NCBI RefSeq assembly: GCF_900240405.1
Contig: NZ_OEQK01000009.1
Coordinates: 1-64,000, forward strand
Length of the DNA: 64,000 bases
Direction: 5' to 3'
From: Salirhabdus sp. Marseille-P4669
Lineage (GTDB): Bacteria; Bacillota; Bacilli; Bacillales; Alkalibacillaceae
Below the pieces are notes generated by a model that did not search any database, had not been told where the DNA came from, and saw nothing but the letters and a program-made list of their open reading frames with translations. The translations under genes and the position numbers were made by a program. Each line of letters begins with the position of its first letter. Position 1 is the first letter of the stretch. Below are positions 24,714-33,813 of the stretch, in pieces.

Positions 24714-26012
24714 TTGAAAAAGAAAATTGGATTGTTGTTTGTATTCGTACTTATGCTTTCTGTTTTTGTTGCTTGTGGTCCAGATGATGAGGATGAGGCA
24801 ACAACAGACGAAGCTACAACAGAAAATAATGACACCACAGAAGACAATGGTGAAACAAATACAGAAGCAGAAAAACCAAAAAAACTGATTGTGTGGGAAG
24901 ACCAGGATAAAGGTGTAGCGTTAGAGGATGCTGCTAAAAAGTTTGAAGAAGAGCATGGAATAAAAATTGAGTTTGTGGAGTACAACATTACCAAAATGCA
25001 GGAGAACATGGCTTTAGACGGAAATACAGAAAATGCTCCAGATGTTGTTACGATGTCTCATGATGGTGTAGGTCCTTCCGTAGTAAAGGGGTATATTGCA
25101 CCTATTGAAGTAAGCGACGATGTGCAAAGCCAATATACAGAATCATCTGTTGAAGCATTGATGTATGAAGGAAAGCTTTATGGTTTGCCAAAAGCAACGG
25201 AAACGCCAGTGTTTATTTATAACAAGGATTTACTTCCAGAGGTTCCGGAAACAATGGAAGAGATTTATACATTATCTCAAGAGGCTACTAGTGGGGATAA
25301 CTATGGTTTCTTAGCAATATGGGATGACTTCTATCACGCACATGGTATTTTCCATGGACATGGTGCCTATGTTTTTGGTGACGATGTTTCAGATATTGGC
25401 TTGAACAACGATAATGCAGTAGAAGCAATGGAATACATCGGTAATTGGTATGAGGAAGGATTATTCCCAAGTGGTATTATCGGGGAAACCTCTAATGATC
25501 AATTAAATGCATTATTTAAAGATGGGAAGGCATTTGCGGTACAAAATGGACCTTGGGCTTTTAAAGACTATCAAGATGCAGGAATTAATGTAGGGTTTGC
25601 ACCAATGCCTAAGCTACCAAATGGTGAAAATATTGGTACATTCATGGGTGTTAAAGGCTGGTTTGTAACGAACTTTAGTGAGAATAAAGAATGGGCTCAG
25701 AAATTTGTTGAGTTTGTATCCAATGAAGAAAATGCGAAGACTCGCTATGAACTAACAGGTGAAATCCCACCATTAGTATCGTTAATTGAAGATCAAGCTT
25801 GGGTAAGCGAAAACCAAGGCGCTGCTGCTGTAATGGCGCAATCTCAGTTTGCTGTTGCGATGCCATCTGTACCAGAAATGGCAGAGGTATGGGATCCAAT
25901 GAAAAAGGCCGTTCAAACGGTAGCAACTGGTGATGCGGAACCAAAGGATGCATTAAATCAAGCGGTAGAAACCATTCAACAAAACATTGAAATGAACCAT
26001 AGTGGAAACTAA
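24714..26012 (+). CDS. mdxE: Maltodextrin/maltose-binding lipoprotein (MdxE-like)
   Basis: A 432-residue solute-binding lipoprotein: signal KKKIGLLFVFVLMLSVFVAC with Cys lipidation, an acidic Thr/Glu/Asp-rich linker, then a family-1 sugar-binding domain (LIVWEDQDKGVALEDAAKKF; FAVQNGPWAFKDYQDAGINV; FMGVKGWFV). It presents malto-oligosaccharides to the MdxF/MdxG permeases. The start is TTG at 24714 after AAGGGGTGG; the upstream ATG at 24651 lies inside the promoter and would spoil the signal peptide. Regulation is by the LacI/cre-like sites just upstream. Confidence 0.88.
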   Translation: MKKKIGLLFVFVLMLSVFVACGPDDEDEATTDEATTENNDTTEDNGETNTEAEKPKKLIVWEDQDKGVALEDAAKKFEEEHGIKIEFVEYNITKMQENMALDGNTENAPDVVTMSHDGVGPSVVKGYIAPIEVSDDVQSQYTESSVEALMYEGKLYGLPKATETPVFIYNKDLLPEVPETMEEIYTLSQEATSGDNYGFLAIWDDFYHAHGIFHGHGAYVFGDDVSDIGLNNDNAVEAMEYIGNWYEEGLFPSGIIGETSNDQLNALFKDGKAFAVQNGPWAFKDYQDAGINVGFAPMPKLPNGENIGTFMGVKGWFVTNFSENKEWAQKFVEFVSNEENAKTRYELTGEIPPLVSLIEDQAWVSENQGAAAVMAQSQFAVAMPSVPEMAEVWDPMKKAVQTVATGDAEPKDALNQAVETIQQNIEMNHSGN

Positions 26013-26015
26013 TGG

Positions 26016-26134
26016 AATGATAGGGTGGTATCTGTATAGATACTGCCCCATTATTACATATGTAAAAGGTTAGCTTTATACTTTTAAGCTATCGAATCGT
26101 TTAATGAAGTGACATTGGACCTTATCGGTAGCTT
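26016..26134 (+). other. Intercistronic RNA hairpins between mdxE and mdxF
   Basis: The first hairpin has 18-base arms at 26016-26033 and 26038-26055 (one mismatch, three wobbles, four-base loop). The second has AAGCTATCGA at 26086-26095 pairing with TCGGTAGCTT at 26125-26134, then GGGCTTTTTA. The first lacks a T-run. They probably stabilise or partly terminate the mRNA so the binding protein is made in excess of the permeases. Confidence 0.5.
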
Positions 26135-26167
26135 AGGGCTTTTTAATAAGAGAGGAGTCTCTTGTAA

Positions 26168-27448
26168 ATGGATAATCAATACCAAACAAATCACAGAAAA
26201 GTCGCAACCCTGTTATCGATTATTCCGGGGTTTGGACAATTTTATAATCGCCAGTTTCTAAAAGGAGCGTTTTTTTTCCTTTTAGGTGTTTCGTTTATCT
26301 ATACATTTTGGGATTTTCTAGATATAGGTTTATGGGGGATTGTAACGTTAGGTGAGAAGCTGCCACGAGACAATTCCATTTTCTTAATGGTTTATGGCAT
26401 TATTTCTATTATTCTACTAATACTTGCTGCTATTTTTATGTTCATAAACATGCGTGATGCATATAAAAATGGCAAAAGACGTGATATAGGGAAGCCACTG
26501 CATTCCATTCGGGAACAATACCATAACTTAATAGACAATGGATTCCCTTACTTAATGTTGTCTCCAGGTTTCTTTTTATTATTGTTTGTTATCGTTTTAC
26601 CAATTATTTTTGTAGTTTTATTAGCGTTCACAAACTACGATTTATATCACAATTGGCCTGCAAGTTTAGTAGATTGGGTTGGATTCCAAAATTTCTCCGA
26701 TCTATTTAAGTTGGAAGCTTGGCGAGATACATTCTTTGGCGTATTTGCGTGGACGTTGATATGGACGTTTGGTGCGACGACATTACAAATTGCATTAGGG
26801 ATATTTTTGGCTGTATTAGTAAACCAGAAGGATTTAAAGGGGAAAGCGGTAATTAGAACTCTATTAATTCTTCCTTGGGCGGTACCGGCATTTGTATCCA
26901 TCTTAATATTCTCGGGGATGTTTAATGAATCCTTTGGTGCGATAAACCGGGTTATTCTGGATGCCCTAGGTATTGATGCGATTCCGTGGATGACAGAGGC
27001 GGTATGGACACGGTTAGCGCTAATAATGATTCAAACGTGGCTAGGATTCCCGTTTATTTTTGTAATGGTTACTGGTGTTCTACAGTCTATTCCTAGTGAA
27101 TTATATGAAGCAGCAACAGTTGATGGAGCTAGTGCATTACAAAAGTTTCGCAAAATTACGTTTCCACTCATTATGTATTCCATTGCGCCAATAATAATTA
27201 CGCAATACACGTTTAACTTTAACAACTTTAATGTCATTTTCTTGTTTAATAGTGGAGGGCCTGCTGTGCCAGGGCAAAACGCGGGTGGAACGGATATTTT
27301 GATTTCCTGGATTTACAGTCTAACCATGACCACTCAGAAGTACGGAATGGCAGCTGCTATTACGATGATTATGTCCATTGTCGTCATTGCTGTCGCAATC
27401 TGGCAGTTTAGGCGTACAAAATCATTCCAAGAAGAGGATATGATGTAG
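26168..27448 (+). CDS. mdxF: Maltodextrin ABC transporter permease (MdxF/MalF-like)
   Basis: A 426-residue permease. The N-terminal ~100 residues (LLSIIPGFGQFYNRQFLKGA, then two hydrophobic segments) are an extension seen in Bacillus MdxF. The core has six helices and the EAA loop ELYEAATVDGASALQKFRKI that docks on the ATPase. The ATPase is not encoded here; such importers commonly use a shared MsmX-type ATPase elsewhere. It sits between the binding protein and MdxG with its stop one base from the next ATG. Confidence 0.9.
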   Translation: MDNQYQTNHRKVATLLSIIPGFGQFYNRQFLKGAFFFLLGVSFIYTFWDFLDIGLWGIVTLGEKLPRDNSIFLMVYGIISIILLILAAIFMFINMRDAYKNGKRRDIGKPLHSIREQYHNLIDNGFPYLMLSPGFFLLLFVIVLPIIFVVLLAFTNYDLYHNWPASLVDWVGFQNFSDLFKLEAWRDTFFGVFAWTLIWTFGATTLQIALGIFLAVLVNQKDLKGKAVIRTLLILPWAVPAFVSILIFSGMFNESFGAINRVILDALGIDAIPWMTEAVWTRLALIMIQTWLGFPFIFVMVTGVLQSIPSELYEAATVDGASALQKFRKITFPLIMYSIAPIIITQYTFNFNNFNVIFLFNSGGPAVPGQNAGGTDILISWIYSLTMTTQKYGMAAAITMIMSIVVIAVAIWQFRRTKSFQEEDMM

Positions 27449-28291
27449 ATGAATATGAAAAGAACAAAAATATGGAGACTAACTGGAACCTATTTCGTGA
27501 TTTCGTTAATGGCGCTATTTATTATCTATCCACTTGTATGGATATTTGGAGCGTCATTAACTCCAGGTACAAGCTTGTCGTCTTTTAATATTATTCCGAA
27601 GAACCCTACATTTGAACATTATAAGCAATTGTTTAATTCAGATGAGAGTCTTTATTTGACCTGGTATTGGAATACAATAAAAATTTGTGTCATTACAATG
27701 GTGGCTTCCGTTATTACCGTTAGTCTAATGGCGTATGCTTTTTCAAGATATCGTTTTGTTGGCCGCAAAAATGGTTTAGTTTCCTTTTTGATATTACAAA
27801 TGATCCCGAACTTTGCGGCGTTAATTGCCATTTTTGTTTTAGCAAATGTAACAGGGCTAGTTAACACACATTTAGGCCTAATATTAATTTACATTGGCGG
27901 TAGTATCCCCATGAATACTTGGTTAATGAAAGGGTATTTGGACTCTATTCCAAAAGAATTGGATGAGAGTGCCAGAATGGACGGCGCAGGACATTTCCGG
28001 ATTTTTTGGCAAATCATTATGCCGTTATCGAAACCGATGATTGCAGTAGTTGCGGTATTTACATTTATTACCCCTTTTACAGATTTTATTTTAGCTAAGG
28101 TTTTACTACGCCAGCCGGAACAGTATACGCTTGCTGTTGGGTTATACGAGATGGTTTCCCGCCAATACGGCAGTGAATTTACTTTATTTGCCGCAGGAAG
28201 TATTTTAATAGCTATCCCAATTGCGATCTTGTTTATTTCCTTACAAAAATATTTCATTTCTGGTTTAACTGCAGGTGGAATTAAAGGTTAA
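27449..28291 (+). CDS. mdxG: Maltodextrin ABC transporter permease (MdxG/MalG-like)
   Basis: A 280-residue permease with six helices and the EAA-type loop ELDESARMDGAGHFRIFWQI. It ends YFISGLTAGGIKG, the classical C-terminus of MalG proteins. It pairs with MdxF to form the membrane channel. ATG at 27449 directly follows the mdxF stop codon; a second ATG at 27455 is also possible. Confidence 0.92.
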   Translation: MNMKRTKIWRLTGTYFVISLMALFIIYPLVWIFGASLTPGTSLSSFNIIPKNPTFEHYKQLFNSDESLYLTWYWNTIKICVITMVASVITVSLMAYAFSRYRFVGRKNGLVSFLILQMIPNFAALIAIFVLANVTGLVNTHLGLILIYIGGSIPMNTWLMKGYLDSIPKELDESARMDGAGHFRIFWQIIMPLSKPMIAVVAVFTFITPFTDFILAKVLLRQPEQYTLAVGLYEMVSRQYGSEFTLFAAGSILIAIPIAILFISLQKYFISGLTAGGIKG

Positions 28292-28329
28292 TAATAGTAT
28301 TCCCCTCACCAGTAGAAGGAGCGTCGATT

Positions 28330-30678
28330 ATGTTAGAAGATACAAGTTTTGCCATACACCCTGGTAAGGAAAAGGATACAAATACAACCCCTTACAAGAG
28401 GATTGGAACATTACAAGCATACAAAGAGGCAAAAGATACGTACTTATTTGAATGTACGAAAGGTCATGTAGCAATCAAATTTTATACCGATTCAATCGTT
28501 CGTATTGTGATGAACCCATTTTCACAACCAAAGCTAGATGCTTCAAAGGCTGTTGTTGCTGAAGGGAACTCTGTGGAAGTTAAGGTCAAAGATCAAGACC
28601 AAGCCGTAAGCTTATTATCAAAGCATTTAATCGTAACAATTGAGAAAGAGACTTTTTCTATATTGATACAAGATGATAAGGGTCATGTTTTGTTAGACGA
28701 AGGCAATAGGGGAATGGGCTTTAAGCCAACAGGTGAAGTGATTACATATAAAAAAATGGATAAAGATGATCATTTTTATGGTTTTGGGGAAAAGACTGGA
28801 TTTCTAGATAAACGAGGAGAAAGATACGAAATGTGGAATTCAGATGTTTATATTCCACATAATCCGGAAACAGATCCGCTTTATGTATCCATTCCGTACT
28901 TTATGACACTTCGAAATGGGCGTAGCCATGGTGTGTTTTTTGATAATACCTTTCGAACAATCTTTGACATGAAGTCGGAGCTTGATTATTATTCCTTTGA
29001 AGCGGAAGGCGGACAGTTAGATTACTATGTGATGGCTGGTCCTGAACCAAAGCAAGTATTGGAACAATATACGTATTTAACTGGTCGAATGCCATTGCCA
29101 CCAAAATGGTCTCTTGGCTATCACCAATCTCGTTATAGCTATGAAACGGAAGCGGAAGTACGTGAGATTGCGCAAAATTTCATCGATCGTGATATTCCAT
29201 TGGATGTTCTTTATTTGGATATTCATTATATGAATGGTTACCGAGTATTTACATTTGATGAAGAGCGTTTTCCCGATCCGAAAAAATTAATCCAAGACTT
29301 AAAACAAATGGGTATTCGAATTGTTCCGATCGTAGACCCAGGCGTGAAGAAGGATCCGGAGTACTACGTTTATCAGGAAGGAATTAATCAAGATCAGTTC
29401 TGTAAATATATTGAAGGAAACATTTACCATGGTGAAGTCTGGCCTGGTATTAGTGCATTCCCTGACTTTACGGATGAGAAGGCAAGAAAGTGGTGGGGCG
29501 ACAAACATCAGTTTTATACAGATTTAGGTATTGAAGGTATATGGAATGATATGAATGAGCCTGCTGTTTTTAATGAAACAAAAACAATGGATGTTGAAGT
29601 GATGCACCGAAATGATGGAGAGCCAACTACACATCGAGAATTGCATAATGTTTATGGCTTTTTAATGGGTAAAGCAACGTATGAGGGATTAAAACACCAG
29701 TTAAATGGGAAACGACCATTTTTATTAACAAGAGCAGCATTTTCTGGAGTACAACGTTATGCTGCCGTCTGGACTGGTGACAATCGTAGCTTCTGGGAAC
29801 ATTTGCAAATGACGTTGCCTATGGTAATGAATCTAGGTCTATCAGGTGTACCTTTAGTTGGTCCTGATGTAGGCGGATTTGCACATGATACAAATGGAGA
29901 GCTATTAGTTCGCTGGACACAAGTTGGAGCTTTTACACCATACTTTCGAAATCATTCTGCTATTGGAACTTTATATCAGGAGCCATGGCGTTTTGGTGAA
30001 GAGAATGAATCGATTATGCGAAAGTATATTCAGATGCGTTATAAATGGATGCCTCATTTATACAAGGTATTTCAAGAAGCTACGAAAAAAGGCTTACCAG
30101 TTATGCGACCTTTATTTATGGAATTTCCAAAAGATGAAAAAACATATAACATCAACGATCAATTTATGATTGGAGATAATGTGCTAATTGCCCCTATATT
30201 AGCTCCTTCAGTAACGGATCGGGCGGTTTACTTCCCTGAGGGAGATTGGATTGAAATGGAAACCGGTAACGTATACGCAGGCGAACAAGTACACTTGGTA
30301 CATGCGGAATTGGATTATATGCCGATATTTGTCAAAAGGGGAACGGCTATTTTTCAAGGGGAAATACAGTCCCGCCAAAATAAATCTCCGAAACAGGTGG
30401 AGATGCATATTTTTGCAAGCCCAGAAGAACATTGGTATGAAGCTACCTACTATGATGATGATGGGGAAACATTTGCATATGAAAATGGAGAGTACTTGGA
30501 GTTGAAGCTGAAGGTCGTACACTCAACTGAAACGATAACCATAACAACATTAGAGCATAATGGCGATTACAAACCAGATTATGTGGAAATCCCAATCGTT
30601 ATCCATCACTTAAGTAAGCATCAAACTGTTATAATGAATGGAGAAGAAATAAATGGCCGTGCAGTTTTAACATTATAA
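28330..30678 (+). CDS. Glycoside hydrolase family 31 alpha-glucosidase
   Basis: A 782-residue cytosolic enzyme (no signal peptide) of GH31. The nucleophile is D407 in GIWNDMNEPAVF, the acid/base is the Asp of WTGDNRSFWEH, and PPKWSLGYHQSRYSY marks the barrel start. An N-terminal beta-sandwich and C-terminal beta domains flank the barrel. It removes glucose from non-reducing ends of imported malto-oligosaccharides; alpha-1,6 or xyloside activity cannot be excluded. B. subtilis uses MalL (GH13) in the equivalent operon, so this is a different enzyme in the same position. GAAGGAG precedes the start. Confidence 0.92.
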   Translation: MLEDTSFAIHPGKEKDTNTTPYKRIGTLQAYKEAKDTYLFECTKGHVAIKFYTDSIVRIVMNPFSQPKLDASKAVVAEGNSVEVKVKDQDQAVSLLSKHLIVTIEKETFSILIQDDKGHVLLDEGNRGMGFKPTGEVITYKKMDKDDHFYGFGEKTGFLDKRGERYEMWNSDVYIPHNPETDPLYVSIPYFMTLRNGRSHGVFFDNTFRTIFDMKSELDYYSFEAEGGQLDYYVMAGPEPKQVLEQYTYLTGRMPLPPKWSLGYHQSRYSYETEAEVREIAQNFIDRDIPLDVLYLDIHYMNGYRVFTFDEERFPDPKKLIQDLKQMGIRIVPIVDPGVKKDPEYYVYQEGINQDQFCKYIEGNIYHGEVWPGISAFPDFTDEKARKWWGDKHQFYTDLGIEGIWNDMNEPAVFNETKTMDVEVMHRNDGEPTTHRELHNVYGFLMGKATYEGLKHQLNGKRPFLLTRAAFSGVQRYAAVWTGDNRSFWEHLQMTLPMVMNLGLSGVPLVGPDVGGFAHDTNGELLVRWTQVGAFTPYFRNHSAIGTLYQEPWRFGEENESIMRKYIQMRYKWMPHLYKVFQEATKKGLPVMRPLFMEFPKDEKTYNINDQFMIGDNVLIAPILAPSVTDRAVYFPEGDWIEMETGNVYAGEQVHLVHAELDYMPIFVKRGTAIFQGEIQSRQNKSPKQVEMHIFASPEEHWYEATYYDDDGETFAYENGEYLELKLKVVHSTETITITTLEHNGDYKPDYVEIPIVIHHLSKHQTVIMNGEEINGRAVLTL

Positions 30679-30706
30679 TAACTTTCAATAATTGAGGATG
30701 AAAAAT

Positions 30707-31723
30707 ATGGTAACAATTAAAGATGTAGCGAAAAAAGCAGGTGTTTCACCGTCCACTGTTTCTAGAGTAATTGCGGACAGTTCTAGAATTAGTCAGGACA
30801 CGAAGAAAAAAGTAAGAAAAGCAATGTCTGCTCTAGGATATCATCCCAATATCAACGCTAGAAATCTAGTTGCTAAAAAAACAAAAGCTATCGGTGTTAT
30901 CATGCCATCCTCAGCGGATAAGGCTTTGCAAAATCCCTTTTTCCCAGAAATTTTGAGAGGAATTGGTTCTGTAGCCCATGAGATGGAATACTCGATAACA
31001 TTATCTACGGGTATTACAGAAAGTGAGATTCTTAATGAAGTAAAGCGGATGGTATATGGTAGTTATGTTGATGGAGTCATCTTACTGTACTCAAAGGTAG
31101 ATGACCCTGTCATGATGTTTTTATATGAACAGAATTTTCCCTTTGTCGTAGTCGGGAAACCACATAAACAAATTAATGAAGTAACTCATGTGGATAATGA
31201 TAATGTAGCAGCGGGTCATCAAATCACAAAGCATTTAATTGACCTAGGTCATGAGCGAATTGCATTTATAGGAGGTTTTCTTGACCTATTTGTAACGAGA
31301 GATCGTGTGGAAGGCTATGAAGCAGCGATGAAGGAAGCAGGACTTCCATGTCCTAGTTCTTATAAAATCCATACCGAGTTTTTGAAATCGGGCGGAAGAG
31401 AAGCGGTTGAATTTTTGTTATCTTTAGAAACGCCACCTACTGGATTAGTGGTAAGTGATGATATTATGAGTTTGGGTGTGTTAAGTCGATTAGAGGAATT
31501 TGGTGTTTCGGTACCAAAGGATATCTCTTTAGTTAGCTTCAATAATGTATACTTATCCGAAATAACGAAGCCATCCTTAACAACTGTAGACATTCAAATC
31601 TATGACCTCGGCGCATACTCAGCCAAAGCACTCATCGAAAAAACAACAAATAAAGCAGAACCAGAAAAACGAATTATTATACCCCACTCCATCGTCTACC
31701 GCGAAAGCAGCGCCCGTAGGTAG
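30707..31723 (+). CDS. LacI-family regulator of the maltodextrin operon
   Basis: A 338-residue regulator with an N-terminal LacI helix-turn-helix (TIKDVAKKAGVSPSTVSRVI), hinge (NARNLVAKKTKAIGVIMP) and periplasmic-binding-like effector domain (HQITKHLIDLGHERIAFIGG, TGLVVSDDIMSLGVL). It closes the operon and likely binds the CAAACGTTTG-type sites before mdxE, with maltose or maltodextrin as inducer. ATG at 30707 is used, nine bases after GAGG; earlier TTG and ATG codons overlap the ribosome site. A GTGCCTGTCACT repeat starts 14 bases after its stop. Confidence 0.92.
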   Translation: MVTIKDVAKKAGVSPSTVSRVIADSSRISQDTKKKVRKAMSALGYHPNINARNLVAKKTKAIGVIMPSSADKALQNPFFPEILRGIGSVAHEMEYSITLSTGITESEILNEVKRMVYGSYVDGVILLYSKVDDPVMMFLYEQNFPFVVVGKPHKQINEVTHVDNDNVAAGHQITKHLIDLGHERIAFIGGFLDLFVTRDRVEGYEAAMKEAGLPCPSSYKIHTEFLKSGGREAVEFLLSLETPPTGLVVSDDIMSLGVLSRLEEFGVSVPKDISLVSFNNVYLSEITKPSLTTVDIQIYDLGAYSAKALIEKTTNKAEPEKRIIIPHSIVYRESSARR

Positions 31724-31736
31724 GGGTGTTTTTTGG

Positions 31737-31776
31737 GTGCCTGTCACTCCCCGAGTTTTGTCATATTATGTCGAAC
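31737..31776 (+). repeat. 3'-end repeat, copy 1 (after lacI)
   Basis: It begins GTGCCTGTCACTCCCC, followed by GAGTTTTGTC and a terminal GTCGAAC. It lies between the lacI stop and its terminator. Near-identical copies occur after hemAT and at the end of mnmH. Confidence 0.8.
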
Positions 31777-31811
31777 AAAAAACTAGAACCTTTGGTGTTC
31801 TAGTTTTTTTA
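31776..31811 (+). terminator. Intrinsic terminator after lacI
   Basis: AAAAAACTAGAAC pairs with GTTCTAGTTTTTT around a seven-base loop, ending in a T-run. Confidence 0.85.
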
Positions 31812-31894
31812 TTTTGCTAAATTAGTAAAGTTTCTTGATTATCCAGGAAATGAACCGATATTAACTATATCAACACCATGGAGGTTACCGTTAT

Positions 31895-33202
31895 ATGAGT
31901 ATTTTTAAAAAGAAAGTAAAAGCAACTACCAAGCAGTCCTTACAAGATTTAGCCGCTAATACGAAGCCAGTTGTGCAAGTAAATCCTGATTCAGATTTGG
32001 CGATGCAATTGAAAATGCTAGATTTAACTGTCGAGGACTTTGCGATTGCACAAGCATTAAAGCCAATGGTAGAGCAATACAGTAAGCCAATTATTGATGG
32101 CTTTTATGATAATCTAAGGCATAATAAAGACCTTATTACCATTATTGAAAAAAATAGTTCCTTTGAAAAATTAAAGAAAACCTTGATGAGACACATTGTT
32201 GAAATGTTTTCTGGAGTAATGAATGAAGCATTTATGGAAAGAAGAAAAAAGATTGCATTTGTACATGTAATGATTGGACTTACTCAAAAGTGGTACATTG
32301 CGTCCTTTCAAAAGTTATTTGATGGATTAGTAGGTTTAATTTTAGAGCATTTTACGGATGCAAATGACCGTATTCTTGCTATAAGAGTTGTGAATAAGCT
32401 GTTAAATTTAGAACAACAAGTAGTATTGGAAGCGTATGATGATGAAATCAGTAGACTAAAGGACCAAGAGCTACAGAACAAATTAGAAATAAGAAAATCC
32501 TTAGAATCTACCTCTTCTGAACTTGCAGCGGTAGTGGAAGAAAATACGGTATCCATTGAGGAAATGACGAAGCAAATGGATGGGATTATTTCCTATTCGA
32601 AATCAGGTACACAACTAACAGAAGAGGCAATGGGTACTGCAGAGCAAGGAGAAGCACAATTAAAAAGAATGAGCGAATCCTTAGAAAACATGCAGGATAG
32701 TACGGAACAAGTAAGCGAAGATATGGGGAGTCTAGAAACAACATCAACAGAAATTAAAGCAATAGTAGAAATCGTGAAGTCGATAGCAGAGCAAACGAAT
32801 TTACTTGCTTTAAATGCATCAATTGAAGCAGCTCGTGCTGGTGAACACGGTCGAGGCTTTGCGGTTGTTGCGGATGAGGTTCGCAAATTAGCGGAACAAA
32901 CAGGCGCCTCCGTATCAGACGTAACAAGACTTGTAAATCAGACAAATGATCAAATTCATAATAGTTCAGCCTCACTACAACAAACGAGAAATATCCTGGT
33001 GAAATTAAAAGAGCAAATGGGGCAAACAGAAGAATCATTCCAAATGGTACATCAAATGATGAAAACCACAAAAGAAAGTAATCGAAAGATAGAAGATGAC
33101 CTAGAAGCATTCGGAAAATCCATCCATGAAATGGAGCAGTCCGCAATAACCATCTCCAGCTCAGCGGAAGAACTCAAAATGCTAATGAGAGAAGGGGAAT
33201 AG
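31895..33202 (+). CDS. hemAT: Globin-coupled aerotaxis transducer HemAT
   Basis: A 435-residue soluble chemoreceptor. Residues about 35-185 are a sensor globin with proximal heme ligand H124 in [20 protein letters not shown], one off from H123 of B. subtilis HemAT. The C-terminal half is a methyl-accepting signalling domain with the hairpin tip [20 protein letters not shown] and [20 protein letters not shown]. It binds O2 and signals to CheA. There is no transmembrane segment, as expected. AGGAGGTTACCG-like sequence precedes the ATG. Confidence 0.94.
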   Translation: MSIFKKKVKATTKQSLQDLAANTKPVVQVNPDSDLAMQLKMLDLTVEDFAIAQALKPMVEQYSKPIIDGFYDNLRHNKDLITIIEKNSSFEKLKKTLMRHIVEMFSGVMNEAFMERRKKIAFVHVMIGLTQKWYIASFQKLFDGLVGLILEHFTDANDRILAIRVVNKLLNLEQQVVLEAYDDEISRLKDQELQNKLEIRKSLESTSSELAAVVEENTVSIEEMTKQMDGIISYSKSGTQLTEEAMGTAEQGEAQLKRMSESLENMQDSTEQVSEDMGSLETTSTEIKAIVEIVKSIAEQTNLLALNASIEAARAGEHGRGFAVVADEVRKLAEQTGASVSDVTRLVNQTNDQIHNSSASLQQTRNILVKLKEQMGQTEESFQMVHQMMKTTKESNRKIEDDLEAFGKSIHEMEQSAITISSSAEELKMLMREGE

Positions 33203-33240
33203 GTGCCTGTCACTCCCCGAAATTTGTCGAATTATAGAAC
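33203..33240 (+). repeat. 3'-end repeat, copy 2 (after hemAT)
   Basis: It starts on the base following the hemAT stop codon with GTGCCTGTCACTCCCC and continues GAAATTTGTCGAATTATAG. The terminator stem begins within its last bases. Confidence 0.8.
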
Positions 33241-33274
33241 GAGGTGTCCGGTAGCTTACCGGACACCTCGTTCT
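33236..33274. terminator. Bidirectional terminator, hemAT / minus-strand membrane gene
   Basis: A perfect 18-bp stem (33236-33253 with 33257-33274) closed by a three-base loop. The stop codon of the opposite-strand membrane gene lies in the loop, so one arm encodes that protein's last residues. The plus side ends TTCTTTCG, a short T-rich tail. Confidence 0.8.
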
Positions 33275-33801
33275 TTCGTTGGCCAAATAAAATGGGAAAT
33301 GGAAATAAGAAGGTCAATTCCTAACACAAGGGACCACAATCTAGCTGCATTCAATAAAGCTTCTGTTCTAGAATGGTCGTCAATGACAATTGTTAAAATG
33401 AGAAGCATTCCTGCGCCAATAGCATATGCAACTAGGTGTCTCAGCCAACCCTTGAAATAATGCTTTGCATGCTCTATGCCAAATTTTTTCGAAGGTTTTG
33501 ACCCCGTCTTTGTAACGTAATACGTAAAACGTTCGTCTGCCCACCGAATCATACTTTTACCGAAAGCAATAGATACTCCGATGTAAACCGCCGCAATAGC
33601 ATGTGTCAATGTAGCGGTAGCGCCGTTGTATAAGTCAATACTTGTTGTAATTAGCAGAACAAGGTCTATAAGAGGGGTTAATGCTAGGAAAAACAGTCCC
33701 AGCCCCTCTTTTTTAAGCATGTATCTTGTCACAAGTCCTAAACTAATTACAATCCAAAATCCAATTTCACTTGCCACAATCATCCAAGCTACGAAATTCA
33801 C
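33256..33801 (-). CDS. Multi-pass membrane protein, unknown function (YmcC-like?)
   Basis: A protein of about 181 residues with four to five hydrophobic segments and a central charged stretch (WADERFTYYVTKTGSKPSKK). It resembles conserved Bacillus integral membrane proteins such as YmcC from memory, without known function. GTG at 33801 is chosen because AGGAGG lies eight bases upstream and overlaps the stop region of the ABC permease gene, so it belongs to the gntR-ABC operon. Its last codons form one arm of the terminator shared with hemAT. Confidence 0.75.
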   Translation of the reverse strand: MNFVAWMIVASEIGFWIVISLGLVTRYMLKKEGLGLFFLALTPLIDLVLLITTSIDLYNGATATLTHAIAAVYIGVSIAFGKSMIRWADERFTYYVTKTGSKPSKKFGIEHAKHYFKGWLRHLVAYAIGAGMLLILTIVIDDHSRTEALLNAARLWSLVLGIDLLISISHFIWPTKERGVR

Positions 33802-33813
33802 ACTTATCACCTC

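Noticed and set aside
31826-31861. Possible sigma-D promoter before hemAT (TAAAGTTT and ACCGATAT)
   Set aside because: Both boxes look good but are separated by 24 bases after TAAA rather than about 15, so I do not call a promoter.
32593-33146. Long frames opposite hemAT
   Set aside because: They are shadows of the coiled-coil signalling domain; no ribosome site and no recognisable protein.
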